From NCBI GenBank assembly GCA_963969345.1, contig OZ017770.1, forward strand, positions 7,573,246-7,637,245: 64,000 nucleotides of DNA. The letters are read 5' to 3'. This DNA is from Turbatrix aceti (Eukaryota; Nematoda; Chromadorea; Rhabditida; Panagrolaimidae). Made by a program: the position numbers and the translations under genes. Below the pieces are notes generated by a model. That model was given only the letters and a program-made list of their open reading frames with translations, made no database searches and had not been told where the DNA came from. Positions within the stretch are counted from its first letter, which is position 1; every line of letters starts with the position of its first letter. Of this stretch, positions 42,385-53,724 are shown piece by piece.

Positions 42385-43113
42385 ATCAAAAACGAAATTG
42401 AAAACCCTAAAAGATGAATAATATGAATAATTACTGCACTGAACAACGCGTTGCCGGTGACAAATGATGGATACAAAAATCGCGTCGGATCTATCAGACA
42501 AATCGTATCATATTTGTTTCACCTGACAGTCTCTGAAAGAAAGTTGAACTAGTGTCAATGAATGCAATGTCGCATGCGGCAGTCATATTTGATTCGAACA
42601 CCTTGATAGTAACGTGATCGCAAAAATTGTCTTAATTAGTCGAAAAATTGGGTTGTTTTCTGTTTATGGCAACTCCGCAAGGGGGTCTTGTCACTTGCAC
42701 TTCAAGACGTCACCCGGACGTGAGAATGACAACTTTTGAAAAATTGGACAGATACAGTTTTATTTTGTTCAATTAAAAATACGTTCAGGTGCCAAAAAAA
42801 TATATACATTGTCCAGCAAACAAAAAAACTTGACGGAATAAAATTGGAATCAAAATTTTGTCCGTACGGAAAACCGGTGACAAAAAAGAGTGGCGACAGT
42901 GACAGCTTTGTAATTAATTACTGCAACTAATTTGTCACCTTATTTAGGATCCTTGAATTTGTATTTGTATACAAAAAATGCTCAGGAAAGAGAATTCTCC
43001 GTGATGCTACCAATTGTTTACGTTGAACCAAACTTTATGACTTTAAAGTTCGCGTCTATCAATTATTACATAAAAAACAGTGTGGTCTAAAAAAGAGTAA
43101 GAGGCGATTCGAT
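42385..43113. other. Intergenic, nothing recognised
   Basis: About 730 nt between two minus-strand genes: upstream region of the SLC7 gene and 3' flank of the methyltransferase gene. No supported ORF. Confidence 0.5.
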
Positions 43114-44218
43114 TCATTCTCGACCGAGGTAGTTAGCGTATCGTTTGATTACACTGGGTCCGATGGAACAGCATCCACCAATGTACCGAACCTTGTGTTG
43201 AACCAGAAAATCGAAGTGCTTAGTCAAATCATACTGTTCGGACTCGCTGAAACATAATTTAACTTCAATGAAATGAATTTTTATCATACAAACCTTCGAT
43301 TTGGGTTGTAACTCACGCCGTCGTTTGGCTTAAAAATCAGGGATTGATGACTGCCGAGAAGACTGTGGATTGACTCAGCAATTGGCACACACAGATCAGG
43401 AGAGCTGCAGTTTACCCCAAAAGCATGAATTTGCGATGAGTCTCTGATGACTTTGACTATGTCAGTAATTTTGTCGCCTGAACAGGCTTGATTTTCATTC
43501 TGCAATCATCCACGACATTTTCATTGAAAATAACTAACACTAGCCAAAAACCTGCCTTTGCAGTAATTGTCAAAAATGCCTCGAAGCCTGGAAATTCGGA
43601 AAGCACGTTTTTTGCCACCTCGACCTCCTGTTTGGTGGGTATTGTTTCCAGTGCAATTTGCCGCTTGCCGATTTTATCAATTAATTTGAAAATTGATCTG
43701 TAATGCTCAGCGACATGGGTAATCGTAGCGCGACCGTCGGTCATGTACGCGCCGTTATACTCCGAGCAATCGTGAAATTTGACGGCAATCGGGCCAACCG
43801 ATATGACATATCGCACGCTGGGAACTTTTGCGATAACCTTGTCTAAGATTATGATGCTCTTCTAAACCGTGCAATCATTTTTCCCTACCAAGACAAAAAT
43901 AATCGTACCCTGAGAATTTTCTCCAAAACATCCTCATTTTTGGCAGAGAGGTCATTTTGCAGATGAAGGCTGTATGTGTTGGAAAACAAAATTTGTGCAC
44001 CCGCTTCAGCGAAGCTGGTATGCACCTGTTCTGTGAGTTCCGGATTGTCAACGATAGCTCCAGTAGACCAAAAAGGATGTGACTGCAAAAAATAACAAAA
44101 ACAATAACAACATATTTTTTAGATCCGTAAAAACAAATGGATTTGTCACCTTTGCTGGGTATCCGCGCCGAATAATTTCTTCTCCTGTTCCGCCATCGAG
44201 CAAAACAAGTTTCTCCAT
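43114..44218 (-). CDS. Homocysteine S-methyltransferase domain protein
   Basis: Exons 44150-44218, 43909-44082, 43556-43861, 43294-43499 and 43114-43246 join in frame; 295 aa, the usual size of the stand-alone enzyme. The barrel starts with MEKLVLLDGGTGEEIIRRG. Zinc/homocysteine-binding cysteines are present: GVNCSS in the middle and GGCCSIGP near the C-terminus. Enzymes of this family move a methyl group from S-methylmethionine, betaine or a related donor to homocysteine, making methionine. The donor cannot be told from sequence. The intron after 43556 must use a GC 5' splice site (AAAG|GCAGGT) to keep the frame; the nearby GT gives a stop. Start chosen as the first ATG in frame before the GGTGEE motif. 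Confidence 0.9.
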
Positions 44219-44435
44219 AACTACCTGAAGCTTTCTGTTACTGTAATGTGATGACTTTCATGCATTTCAAAAAATATGCTTTACTGACACACACAATGTC
44301 CGAGATAACAAGCCACAATAAAAAAACGTTTCATTGATTTATGAGCAAGCACAATGCACACATATACATACTGTTTTCATATCGAATCTGCATTGATAAT
44401 CCCCGTTTGCGACTACCAAAAAATACAAACAATTT
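44219..44435. other. Short spacer between methyltransferase and Caskin genes
   Basis: 217 nt between the methyltransferase start and the Caskin stop, both genes on the minus strand. The spacing is compatible with, but does not prove, a polycistronic arrangement. Confidence 0.4.
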
Positions 44436-47400
44436 TTACACCGCTGTAGAATCACACGTTGTAAGTTTTGCGTCCAATTCGTCCGTAAGGTCCAACAACA
44501 TTCTGCCCAGATCGTTGAGACGATTGTTCACACCTCGAGAATTGTTGCAGGAATGCCCGTATCTGAAAAATAAACAAACAATGAGTCATGCTGGCCGGGG
44601 GAGTTAAGAGTCTACCTCTGAGGCAGTCCGCTGGTTCCATCGATGACGTCAAAAGTGTATCGCTTGTAGAACTCATAGTCATCGATGTCGGCATCGAGAT
44701 CCCGTCCGGGAGTTTGCATCGAGTAGAGAGTCGGAATGTGGGAAAGCGGCGCCGGAGATGGAGGGAAATCGTCCGTAAAAGATGACGACAAAACACTGTC
44801 ATTTTCAATGTCATCAACTTTTGAGAGAATTTGGTTGCTTAGCATCAGGTTTAGCGTTGTCGGCTTTCGGGGTTTGTCGTCAAAATTGCATAGCCCATTA
44901 TCGGAGTTGTTAATGACAGTGTCCTTGGCAGACACCTGTGCCGAGTACGGGTTTGGTGGAACCTGAGAAAAAAAATTAAAAGGTGCCTAAAAAAATGGAC
45001 AACGCAGACTCACGGAGACAATTGGTTTTGATCGCGCAGGCACATCTGGTGCGGCAAAACCTGGACGCTTCAGTGTACCATATGAATTGGTAGAGACAAT
45101 GCAATCTTGATTTCGCGCCAGAGAAGCACTTGACGGGTTGGGCACTGTCATCGACCCATCTGTTCCCTTCTGTCGCACTTCACGCGTCATTTTGAGCTTC
45201 TTAATGGCCACACCGAGAATTTTCATATGGCCCAGCTTTTTAATGCCCAGATCCTCAAAGTCTTCCCATGTCAGATCCTCTAGATCGCCGATTGTGCTGA
45301 TTTTCTGTGCTTGAAGCAGTTCAACGTACTGAGCAAGTCCGATGGTCGTCAGAAAATCACTGCAAAAAAAACAAGCGTGTAAAAAAAAGTTGATGGGAAA
45401 CAGGAGTCTGTCTCACCGAATTCCATTGCTGCGTGGAATATAGGATGGATATCTGTCGGATATGTTCCACTCGTGTATGTCATGAATGAGCTGCCGACGG
45501 TCGTCAGGCTGTGTGATGCCAAGGGCAATAAGGTCCTGCGGAGTCATCCGAGATATCGCAGAGAGATCGTAGCCCTGGTTCACGAACAATGGCAGGTAGT
45601 GATCGAATCCGAGGGAGCGCAGCCACTCAGCCATTATTTGTTCCTCCTAAAGGTCATAAACTCATAGAATTGATGCAAAAATTGACATTTTCTTACAGCT
45701 ATTCCCTTGGAAAAGAGTTCAGCAACGCGATGTCGCTTGCGTCGTTGACCCTGTTGCTTTACGATGGATTGAAAGCCGCCGCCAGACAGTTTCGAAGACG
45801 TAGATCCATTAAACGAAAAACTGGTACACGCGGAAGGAGGTCGCATCTGATCGATCGTACAAGAGGACGACGATAGCTGGCTGAAACGCGATGACGAAGA
45901 CGGCGCAACTTCACACGTCGCATATCCGCCGCTCATCTGGCTGTCGGTCAAGTAGCCACCGCAATTGCTCGGGGCCAGACTGCCAAACGAAGTTGCATGT
46001 AGCATGGAGTGCGACAGCGGCATGGAAGCCATCGGGATTGTTTCAGTGCATGAGTAGTCTAAAAAATAACAATCATGAAAGTGCACCGCGAGAGTCTTTG
46101 AAATAGTGTGCGCAACAGAGCAGCTGTCAAAAAATGCAAATTTTTGATGAACACAAAACTGAATGGAAGGAAAACAGAAAGCCGCAACAAAGAAGCCTTG
46201 GGATTAAAATGTCAACACTATTGAGCGCTTTTGACCCCCCGGGTGAAATGTTGAAATGTCCAGTTGTCGGCATAAGCTTTGCCAAAGAAAAATGAAAGCA
46301 CTCACCGTCGTCGGGAAAAGACGCGACCGTGGCGTTGTCCATACAACTCTCGGTTCGTGACAGAGTGGGTGAGCCGCCGGAGTAAGGCGTGGAGCTGTTG
46401 GTGTAGTAGGAGTGCCGATCGCTGGCATTGCTGCCAGAATCCGTGTGATAACCAGTAGTGGTCGAAGAATTGAGTGATGAGTCGAGAATCATGAGATCCG
46501 GTACAAGGGGTACCGAGGCTTTCTTCGCCTTCCGAGGCTTGCCCCCAGAAGCCTTTCTGTAGAGTTCGAATCCCATATCCCCAACTGAAACAAGTTTACG
46601 CTCATTTTCAAATCTCATTATCCCCCCCCCCTCCAGAAACTTACAAATCAGCGGAGCCAACTGGATGCTTCGAACAATTCTTCGCGGAAACGAGCCACAA
46701 CAGGAGTTTCCGTTAGGCGAAAAGACAATGCCCCGCCAAAAAAATTTTTCGTGCGCAGTCGAAGGATCTTCAAGTATCTGAAAGAAGTAACGTATTTTTT
46801 TGAAAAATTCATGTACCCTTTTTTTGTGGAATCAAAGTCGACATTGCATGTGAGAACGCATGCCGTTACCACGCATCAATGCGCGATACTACGATGCGCT
46901 GTCTTTCTTACAATAACAATAAATGAAATGAAAAAGAAAGAAAAAGACCCGCCAGATGGGTGATGGAAAATTTTAGACCGGTGATGTCCCCCTCAAGTTG
47001 TCATCTCTGAGCGTTTGATTAGCATTATAAAGCAATACTAGTTGTCGCTATCCCCCAGCTGGAAGAAAGACTTGAAATGCTATCACAACACTGGTGGTTG
47101 TTTTAACAGGCGAAACAAAAAACACACCGAAATGATACATTTTTTTTCTCGGGCAGGAGAAAAAAAATGAAAAATAACCCGCAAAACTGGGAGCATGAAA
47201 ACGTTCTTCGGCTTTAAAAGGCGTGGAGTAATCACGACAAATTGGAACGTCGAAAAAAAACATAACCCAATTTCAACGTGCATAATTTGAGAAAAAAAAA
47301 GTTCAAGCAAAGGTAAAAGTATGTATAGGATAAAGCATACAAGTCGTGATTACCATGACCAAGTCATGCATATTGTCCAAATATTGACAGTGATCTGTAT

Positions 47401-50400
47401 ACGAATGGCGAGATCGTCTAAGGTAAAAACCAACAAAAACTTCGCAACGTCCCCTATTCCAAAATTGAGTGAGAACACAATAGACAGCGTGGGAAATTTA
47501 ACTCCCAACCACAACAATAGTAGGGGGGGGATAGGAGAGAAAACAATATACGGAACACATTACACCAGTTCATCAGATGGAGACAGACGAAAAACTTGAA
47601 TAACAACAGTGTGATAATATAACAATTTCCAAAAACCCGAAACTTAGTTTCAAAAAAAAGTAATGCTAATGCAATTTGTATTATTTTTTTTCTGGCGCAT
47701 GAACTATGTAGAAAAAAATGCGGCAAAACCCAAAGCCATGTGCAGCGTGCGAGAGGATAGGATGCTTTACTTTACTTTACTTTACTTTATTACTCTTACT
47801 CGTGCATAATTACTCATTACAAAATTAAAGAGACAGTGATGAGTATCGAGATTGCACGAAGAGGGCGCCGTCAATCGTAGCTACCTGCGTCACGTCGTAG
47901 CTACCTGCGTCACGTTACACCACAATTGGCTTTGCGTTTTCAAAAATATAATACATATCTCTACTACTCCAACAATTTATATGAAAAACCAGTCGATACC
48001 AACACCTGCCATTCAAGTGAGAAAAATGATTGAAAACGCACATTGTAGCGCACCAAAAAAAGGCGGACGTGAGTGAGTCAGGGAAAAAGCAAAGGTGTAA
48101 ACGTACCCAAACAATGTCGCCGGACTTTAGGGCCAATTCACCCCCGCGAGGAGAGTTTTCGCGGTAACGGTGAATAGGATCGAGTGTCTTCTGATTAAAA
48201 TCTCGCACAGCAATGCAGTAAAACCGCTTTTGATTTGCTGAAAGTGAAAACGTGAGCCAGATAATTTGTTTCAAAGAAAAACGCGCACAATTAGAGAGCA
48301 ACAAGCTGCGTTAATAAGTAAGGCGAACGAACGCAAAACACAAAACAACAACGTCCTGTTTCACTGGTGTAAAAAAAATCAATGCCATCGTTGAATCTGA
48401 CTAAAATCGGCCCGAAATGACCTTGCCTATCAAAAACAAGTGAGTAACTATCTACCGAGAATATCACGCTGTCCATCCCCCCCCCTCCGTCGGAATCAAT
48501 GCCCATGACAATATGCGCAGCGAAGTGAGAACTTGGACACGGATACAAACTTTTGTCACACAACGCGACGACATAGTAAAAATTATTTGCGCAGATGAGC
48601 GGGAGGGTCATTTCTGTCCGTCTTTCGCGGATGTACAAAAACAAAAGACAGGAGCAGCTGCTGCCCGCAGTTGCCATCAATGGTCCGCTGTACAAGAAGA
48701 CAGGAGGACTCCGATAGCGCGCACTATAGTCTGACCTGCCTGTCGTCTGGTCTGCGAGGAAGGAACGCGGCCATTGCTCCCGTTCAGCGCAAAGGTAGTA
48801 GCCACCCGTTGTCCACAAGCGATGGAATGGACGCACATATAGTGAACATTACGGCAGATGACCGGCCAATGTCACCTACATATGATTGTACTATATTTTA
48901 TCGATCACAGGGGAGACAATTAATGCAAAAATATTATTCAAAGTATATAGAGACATAAAAGTAGTAAAGTGTTAAATGGCAGCTGTAAAAGTGTTTCATG
49001 TTGGTTATCCGACCGCAAGCGTAAAAGCATCAAGATTGAGACATGTTATACTGGCCTAACAACGAAAACAGGAAACAGGAGAGCAGAATATTTTTCTTCC
49101 AAGATTTTATGTCCTTTGACGAACGGTTGCTTACAATAGGGCAAGATGCAGTTTTGATTGCCATAAAAGGCAAGGCCGCCCTCGTGGGTGCTTTTAGCAT
49201 TTTAGATGACCAGCGGGAGAGCATGTTTGCATGCGTCTTCGACATCTTGACCTCATCCAAAACAAATCAAAACCTAAGCGGCTCGCCTCTCCAACAATTA
49301 AGATAAATTACAACGGTCATAATTGACAACAATAACGCGCGCACCATGGTCCGAGGCGAGGAAACGGCTTCATTGCCCAAATGGATGCAACCACTTCAAG
49401 TAGCGATCCTCCTTCCTTCTTTCCTCCTGTCTGAATCAAAGAAACAAACACATTTGGTCGAAAGGAAAAGGGGAGAAAAAAACGCTTCACAATACCCTAC
49501 TAAAATGGTCAAGCACAACAACATCCTTATGCAAATGAGTCACTGGAATGACCCATCGTTATTGGCGCCGTCGAATCCGCAATATTCATTCCTTACCCTC
49601 CCCCTCGCCTTTCACAAACATGAATAAAAGAAATTTGATGACAAACGCCCTGATCGGCAAACAAAACGAGTCTCGCTTTAGCCCTTATTCTATTCTAAAA
49701 ATTAGACGATCGCAAAGTAAATGAATTACCAAGGGAAAACAAATTAATATAGTTTTGCAGTAATTCTCGCTCTATGTACCTGCACCGACCCTGGTCAAAA
49801 CTAGTATAGGTTATTAGCGCGCACTTCACCTGCGCAGGTAGAACCCTCCTTGACCAGGTGAAACACCGTGATAACCTCATCAGTCATTCCAAAGAACAAT
49901 TATAAAAGCCATGCAATGCGATAAATAATTATACGGCTTCCAAAGCAAAATAATCTCACCATCCAGCAGCTCTGTAATCAGTGGAGCTAATTTGCTGTTG
50001 ACATGAGTGTATTTAGTGACGTAATCCCAGACGGTAAATCCTCGCTGATCTGTTGTATTCGTTTCGCAATGCAACTGAAAGCGAACACATGCACAAACAG
50101 AGAAACGGCTTTGTATATAAATATATGACGTACGTGTAAAAGTAATCTGATAACTTGTAGCTGCTCATGCTTTATAGCTTCATGTAAAGCACTTCCCTGG
50201 GGTGTGAGAAGATCAATAGGAAATTTAGCATCAGTTAAGAGCATATTTACAACCTATAAAAGCCTCTTCAGAGTGACAGCCAAAAAAATTGACGAGAGTC
50301 AAACGAACTTCGACGTGACCGTATCGAGCCGCGAGATGTAGAGGAGAATTTGGGACCCGCTCCACGGCATCGTATGTCTCAATGAGCTTTGCAACACACC

Positions 50401-51150
50401 AGTGGTCAATTAAAAATCGAATGAGCTGTAAAAATTTGCCACGTTTATTGCCTGGTTATAAATGGTTTAATCAAGTCAAACCGAAGTGTGACCGGCTTCA
50501 GCTGCAACGTCAACCGCGGTTTTTCCGAGTTTGTCACGCATGCAAAAATCCGCTCCGTTGCTGAGCAACAAAAGTGCCTAAAGATGTATGTATATGTATT
50601 TTTTTGTTCAGTTGATTTTGCCATTGTCTGTAGAACTTGTTCTTCTGTACATAACTCACATTATCAATTTGGCTTTCCTTGGCGACAAAGTGCGCCGGCG
50701 TGGCTTCGACGTAATCCAACGCGTCTACGTATGCCCCACACCTGATAAGTAACTTTGAAACATAAACACTCTCCGACTGAACAGAATAATGCAGTGGAAT
50801 GCGGCCTAAAAGCTTTCCCATCCATTTATTCCACTTGTTCTGATCAACTTTTGGGAGCGCTAAAAATAACACACCTCGATCATCCTCTTCATTAGGGTCA
50901 TAATTGCGCACGAAGAGCAGGTACTCCGCTTCCACCGATTTTCCAAAAACAGCTGCATTGTGGAGCGGAAACCTCTCCGCGATTGTGGGACTTCCGCAGT
51001 CCTCCGGGGACTGGGAGGACTCAGAATCCCCGATTTGGGCTATTGAGGTAGATGATCGGAATAAATCTGTATAAAAAATAATTGACACAACTTATTAAAA
51101 TTATAATACCCACCAGAAATGCTGTTGGAAAGTTTTCGTAATTGATTCAT
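44436..51150 (-). CDS. Caskin-type scaffold: ankyrin repeats, SH3, two SAM domains
   Basis: Fourteen exons join in frame: 51114-51150, 50660-51066, 50482-50577, 50309-50425, 50134-50253, 49960-50074, 48107-48237, 46645-46777, 46306-46584, 45697-46058, 45417-45646, 45014-45359, 44616-44962, 44436-44562; 948 aa. Ankyrin repeats fill about residues 45-300 (PLHNAAVFGKSVEAEYLL, IPLHYSV, TPAHFVAKESQIDN, KTAVDVAAEAGHTSLIRFLI, SPLHLAARYGHVE). An SH3-like domain follows, split by a 1.3-kb intron (FYCIAVRDF ... SGDIVW | ILEDP ... FFWRGIVF ... GSFPRRIVRSI). Two tandem SAM domains come next: QGYDLSAISRMTPQDLIALGI and ISTIGDLEDLTWEDFEDLGI, the latter with KKLGHMK. The short conserved C-terminal helix (NNRLNDLGRMLLDLTDELDAKL) is also Caskin-like. 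Caskins bind CASK and act at synapses and in axon guidance. Ser/Pro-rich linker between SH3 and SAM. Order of domains, not just one hit, supports the call. Confidence 0.88.
47765..47789 (+). repeat. Microsatellite CTTTA x5
   Basis: Five exact copies of CTTTA in tandem inside the Caskin intron. Confidence 0.9.
47876..47915 (+). repeat. 20-bp perfect tandem duplication
   Basis: The unit CGTAGCTACCTGCGTCACGT occurs twice head to tail with no mismatch. It lies in the Caskin intron. Confidence 0.9.
48238..49959. other. 1.7-kb Caskin intron
   Basis: Lies between the last ankyrin exon and the first SH3 exon. A 181-codon minus-strand ORF (48291-48836) shows no domain and no matching splice phases, so it is not called. 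Nothing else was recognised. Confidence 0.5.
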
Positions 51151-51733
51151 GTTTGAACAAGTTGAGTGAAATGGCAGGCAAACAGTACCCACAGGTTTTG
51201 CGAGTGTCAGTGTCGTATGTATGCAACTTCAGGGATCGTATGGCGTGTGATTTGGTTAATTAATGCAAAAGCAAGCAATTTTAGCCATTAAACATTGTAA
51301 ATTGTACAATCATGGGTTTCTTACCCCGCCTTAAACGTACATATTTTTCGAATTTCTGATCGAAATGAAGATACATACGTAGGCAAATGAAGATTGCACA
51401 CCACCACGAACGTGCATAAATACGCGGCTTCAAACATTGGTCAAACTCCCGTCAACCATTTGTCATATTGGTCATCAAAATTGACACCCGAAATGAATCC
51501 CCCGATCGTCGTTCATTATCGAGGACAACTATCAAGTGTTGTAAATGAAGTTATGCTCACAACCAACAGCCCATCCACAGTGTCAACATGACTATAGATT
51601 GCATCTCGTAAAAAAAATTGCTTGGACACCATTTATTACAGTGTAATACTATTAATATTTTTTTTTGTTTTCAGAGCTCGAAAGAAAGAAAGAACGAATG
51701 TTTGTTTGTTTGCACACATGCTTTGGCAAGAAA
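51151..51733. other. Intergenic, nothing recognised
   Basis: 583 nt: upstream region of Caskin and 3' flank of nucleobindin, both on the minus strand. Confidence 0.5.
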
Positions 51734-53346
51734 TTACACGCCATATCCCGGATCGATTGGAGCACCACCCTGCGCAGGTTGAGGTACGGCCTGGGCCTGT
51801 TGGACGGGAACAACCTGGGGTTGCACCGGTACAGCGGGGGCCTGGGGTTGAACGGGAACCGCGGGGGGCTGTGCGGGGTGGACCTGCTGAGGTTGCTGGC
51901 CAGCAGGCACCGGCGGGGCCTTAAAAGGATAATAAAAAGTTATTGATAACACATAAAATGCAAAAATAAACACACCTGAGCCACGGGAGGGCTATTATGG
52001 GCGACCGGAGCCTGCGGAGGAACCTGTCCCTGGTTGTTAGAGTCTAAATTTGGCGGGTGCTGCTGTTCAACTGGAATGTAAGCATCCTCACCCCAGCCAT
52101 TCTGACTGGCATATTCACGCTCAAACTTCTGCAGCTCTTCATCTGTATAGATCTTTTGATCGCCGATATCATTCCAGCCGTCATCCTTGTTATCGTCGAC
52201 CTGAGCTTCGTTGTCAGACAAAAATTCGGCGAGAGAGATCAGTCTGTCGTTGTTCTTATCCATCTGAGCGACGACGTGTTCCCTCATTCGGTACATCTCT
52301 TCGATTTTCTCGCGCGGATCGTCATCGGGATTCGATTCGTTGTAGAGCTTCGATAAGCTCGAGGCGGAACAGTGCTTCGATCTCGTCATCGTTCCAGAAA
52401 CCATCTCCGTTCAAATCGTGGAGAGCGAAAAAGGTTCGAGGATTGTAGCTATCCTTATCCATCTAAAACACAAAAATCATTGTGGCATTCAAAAATTCAA
52501 TCCGACTTGATCCGTTTCTTCCCAGACTTCCTCGAGTTGTTCGCGTCCTCCGGGATGCTTAAGTTTTTCGTGCTCATTGTGACGCTCGGCTTTTTCCTTG
52601 ATCTCAGCCGAGACCTTAGCCCGTTCTTCTGGCGTCAGCTGGGCGAGTTTGTGGTCTTCCTCGGCCTTCTTCCGCATCTCGTATTCCTTGAATTCTTCAC
52701 GACGCTGTTTATCAAGTTCTTCCATGTCCTTTACCGCCTGAATAAATCCCCCGACTTCTAATTCATCCCAGCGAATTAAAAAAACTCACATTGACAACGA
52801 GTTTTCTTAAATCTTCTTTGTTGAATTTCTCCCAGTTCTGTACATCGATATGATCAGGGATTTTCACATTTTGAGCACCGCCGTCGCGTTCAATCTGTTT
52901 GCCAATTTCATCGCGAAGTCGCTCGATCTCGGCAAGCTTGGCCTTTGTGAGTTCGTCGAAAATCGTCGATGGCAGGTCATCAAGATGATCCGCGATTTTT
53001 CCCGACTAAAAAAACTGGTATATCATTATCAGAAAATCTCAAATCTCCGCAAACCTTTATGTCGTCGGGTTCCATGGTTTTGAGTTTCTCGTTGAATTTT
53101 GGGTCATTCTGCAGAATTTGAACTACATGTTCTAAGTACTTCTGATAGGCGAATTGATACTGCTACAAAAACGACATGAGTATTCGCTAAACTAGAAAAC
53201 AAAACACATACTGGTTTTGATTCCGGAGGGGGCGCGTTGGTGGGTTCGGCTGTATCCGTATTTCCTGCATTGCGATTGGGAGGGGGAGCATAAACGGCAG
53301 TCAGACAGCTACACACCAACACTATGCCTAGCCAACTGCCGTTCAT
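51734..53346 (-). CDS. nucb-1: Nucleobindin (NUCB) calcium-binding protein, with an apparent one-base frameshift
   Basis: Exons 53212-53346, 53055-53162, 52790-53005, 52507-52737, 51976-52462 and 51734-51919. Secretory calcium-binding protein of the Golgi/secretory pathway. Order: signal peptide (WLGIVLVCSCLTAVYA), Pro/Asn-rich stretch, helical DNA-binding-like region with basic segment (NAVKDMEELDKQRREEFKEY), then EF-hand 1 (DLNGDGFWNDDE), EF-hand 2 (DKNNDRLISLAE) and a Pro/Gln-rich C-terminal tail with repeated PVQPQ-type units. Exon 51976-52462 is 487 nt between two phase-0 introns, one base too many. The frame runs correctly to EALFRLEL, then continues in the +1 frame (SKLYNESNPDDD) after one surplus base near 52354-52357. 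Read literally, the protein stops shortly after EF-hand 1. All other exons are intact, so an assembly error, recent mutation or ribosomal frameshift are the options. Confidence 0.85.
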
Positions 53347-53724
53347 GATTGCTTAAAGGAAACAATACAATAAAAGATAATAGCCCGCGTCAAGTCAAAA
53401 AAAAATTAAACGCCACGTCAGCTAAAAAGAAGAGCTATAATACCAACAGAAAGAGGTCAAGATGACTGCGTGTGCACGTCTGAGCAGAAAGGGTTTAGGA
53501 CGCTTTGCCAAGGAGAAGGCAAGGCGATCACCTGTCTCTCAAACCATTTTCTCATTTTTCTACCCATGTTTACCGTTCATGTAAAATTTATCAGTTTATT
53601 GTTTATTATGGCGTGTTTCAAAATCAAAAATCATTAAAAAAATTAAGGCATCAAATTGTGAACCGAATATGGTTATATGGTTAAAAACAAGATGGGTTAT
53701 CATACATAGGATGAACTTTGATGA
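53347..53724. other. Intergenic, nothing recognised
   Basis: 378 nt between two minus-strand genes. Presumed nucleobindin promoter and 3' flank of the first SLC35A gene. Confidence 0.5.

Larger units (their letters stand above)
46778..48106. other. 1.3-kb Caskin intron with simple repeats
   Basis: The largest coding-region intron in the window; it splits the SH3 domain. It contains a CTTTA microsatellite (47765-47789) and a 20-bp tandem duplication (47876-47915). No nested gene was recognised. Confidence 0.6.

Noticed and set aside
46555..46590. GATTCGAAC as a tRNA T-loop
   Set aside because: It lies in a coding exon of Caskin (GFEL) and no acceptor stem or anticodon arm can be drawn.
48291..48836. 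181-codon minus-strand ORF inside a Caskin intron
   Set aside because: No domain; the flanking exons 49960-50074 and 48107-48237 already join in phase without it.
52350..52360. A tiny intron restoring the nucleobindin frame
   Set aside because: There is no GT...AG pair around the break that would remove one base modulo three while keeping the conserved residues on both sides.
51940..52404. Separate 154-codon gene on the minus strand
   Set aside because: It is the second half of nucleobindin after the one-base break; its apparent start is the wrong-frame reading of EF-hand 1.
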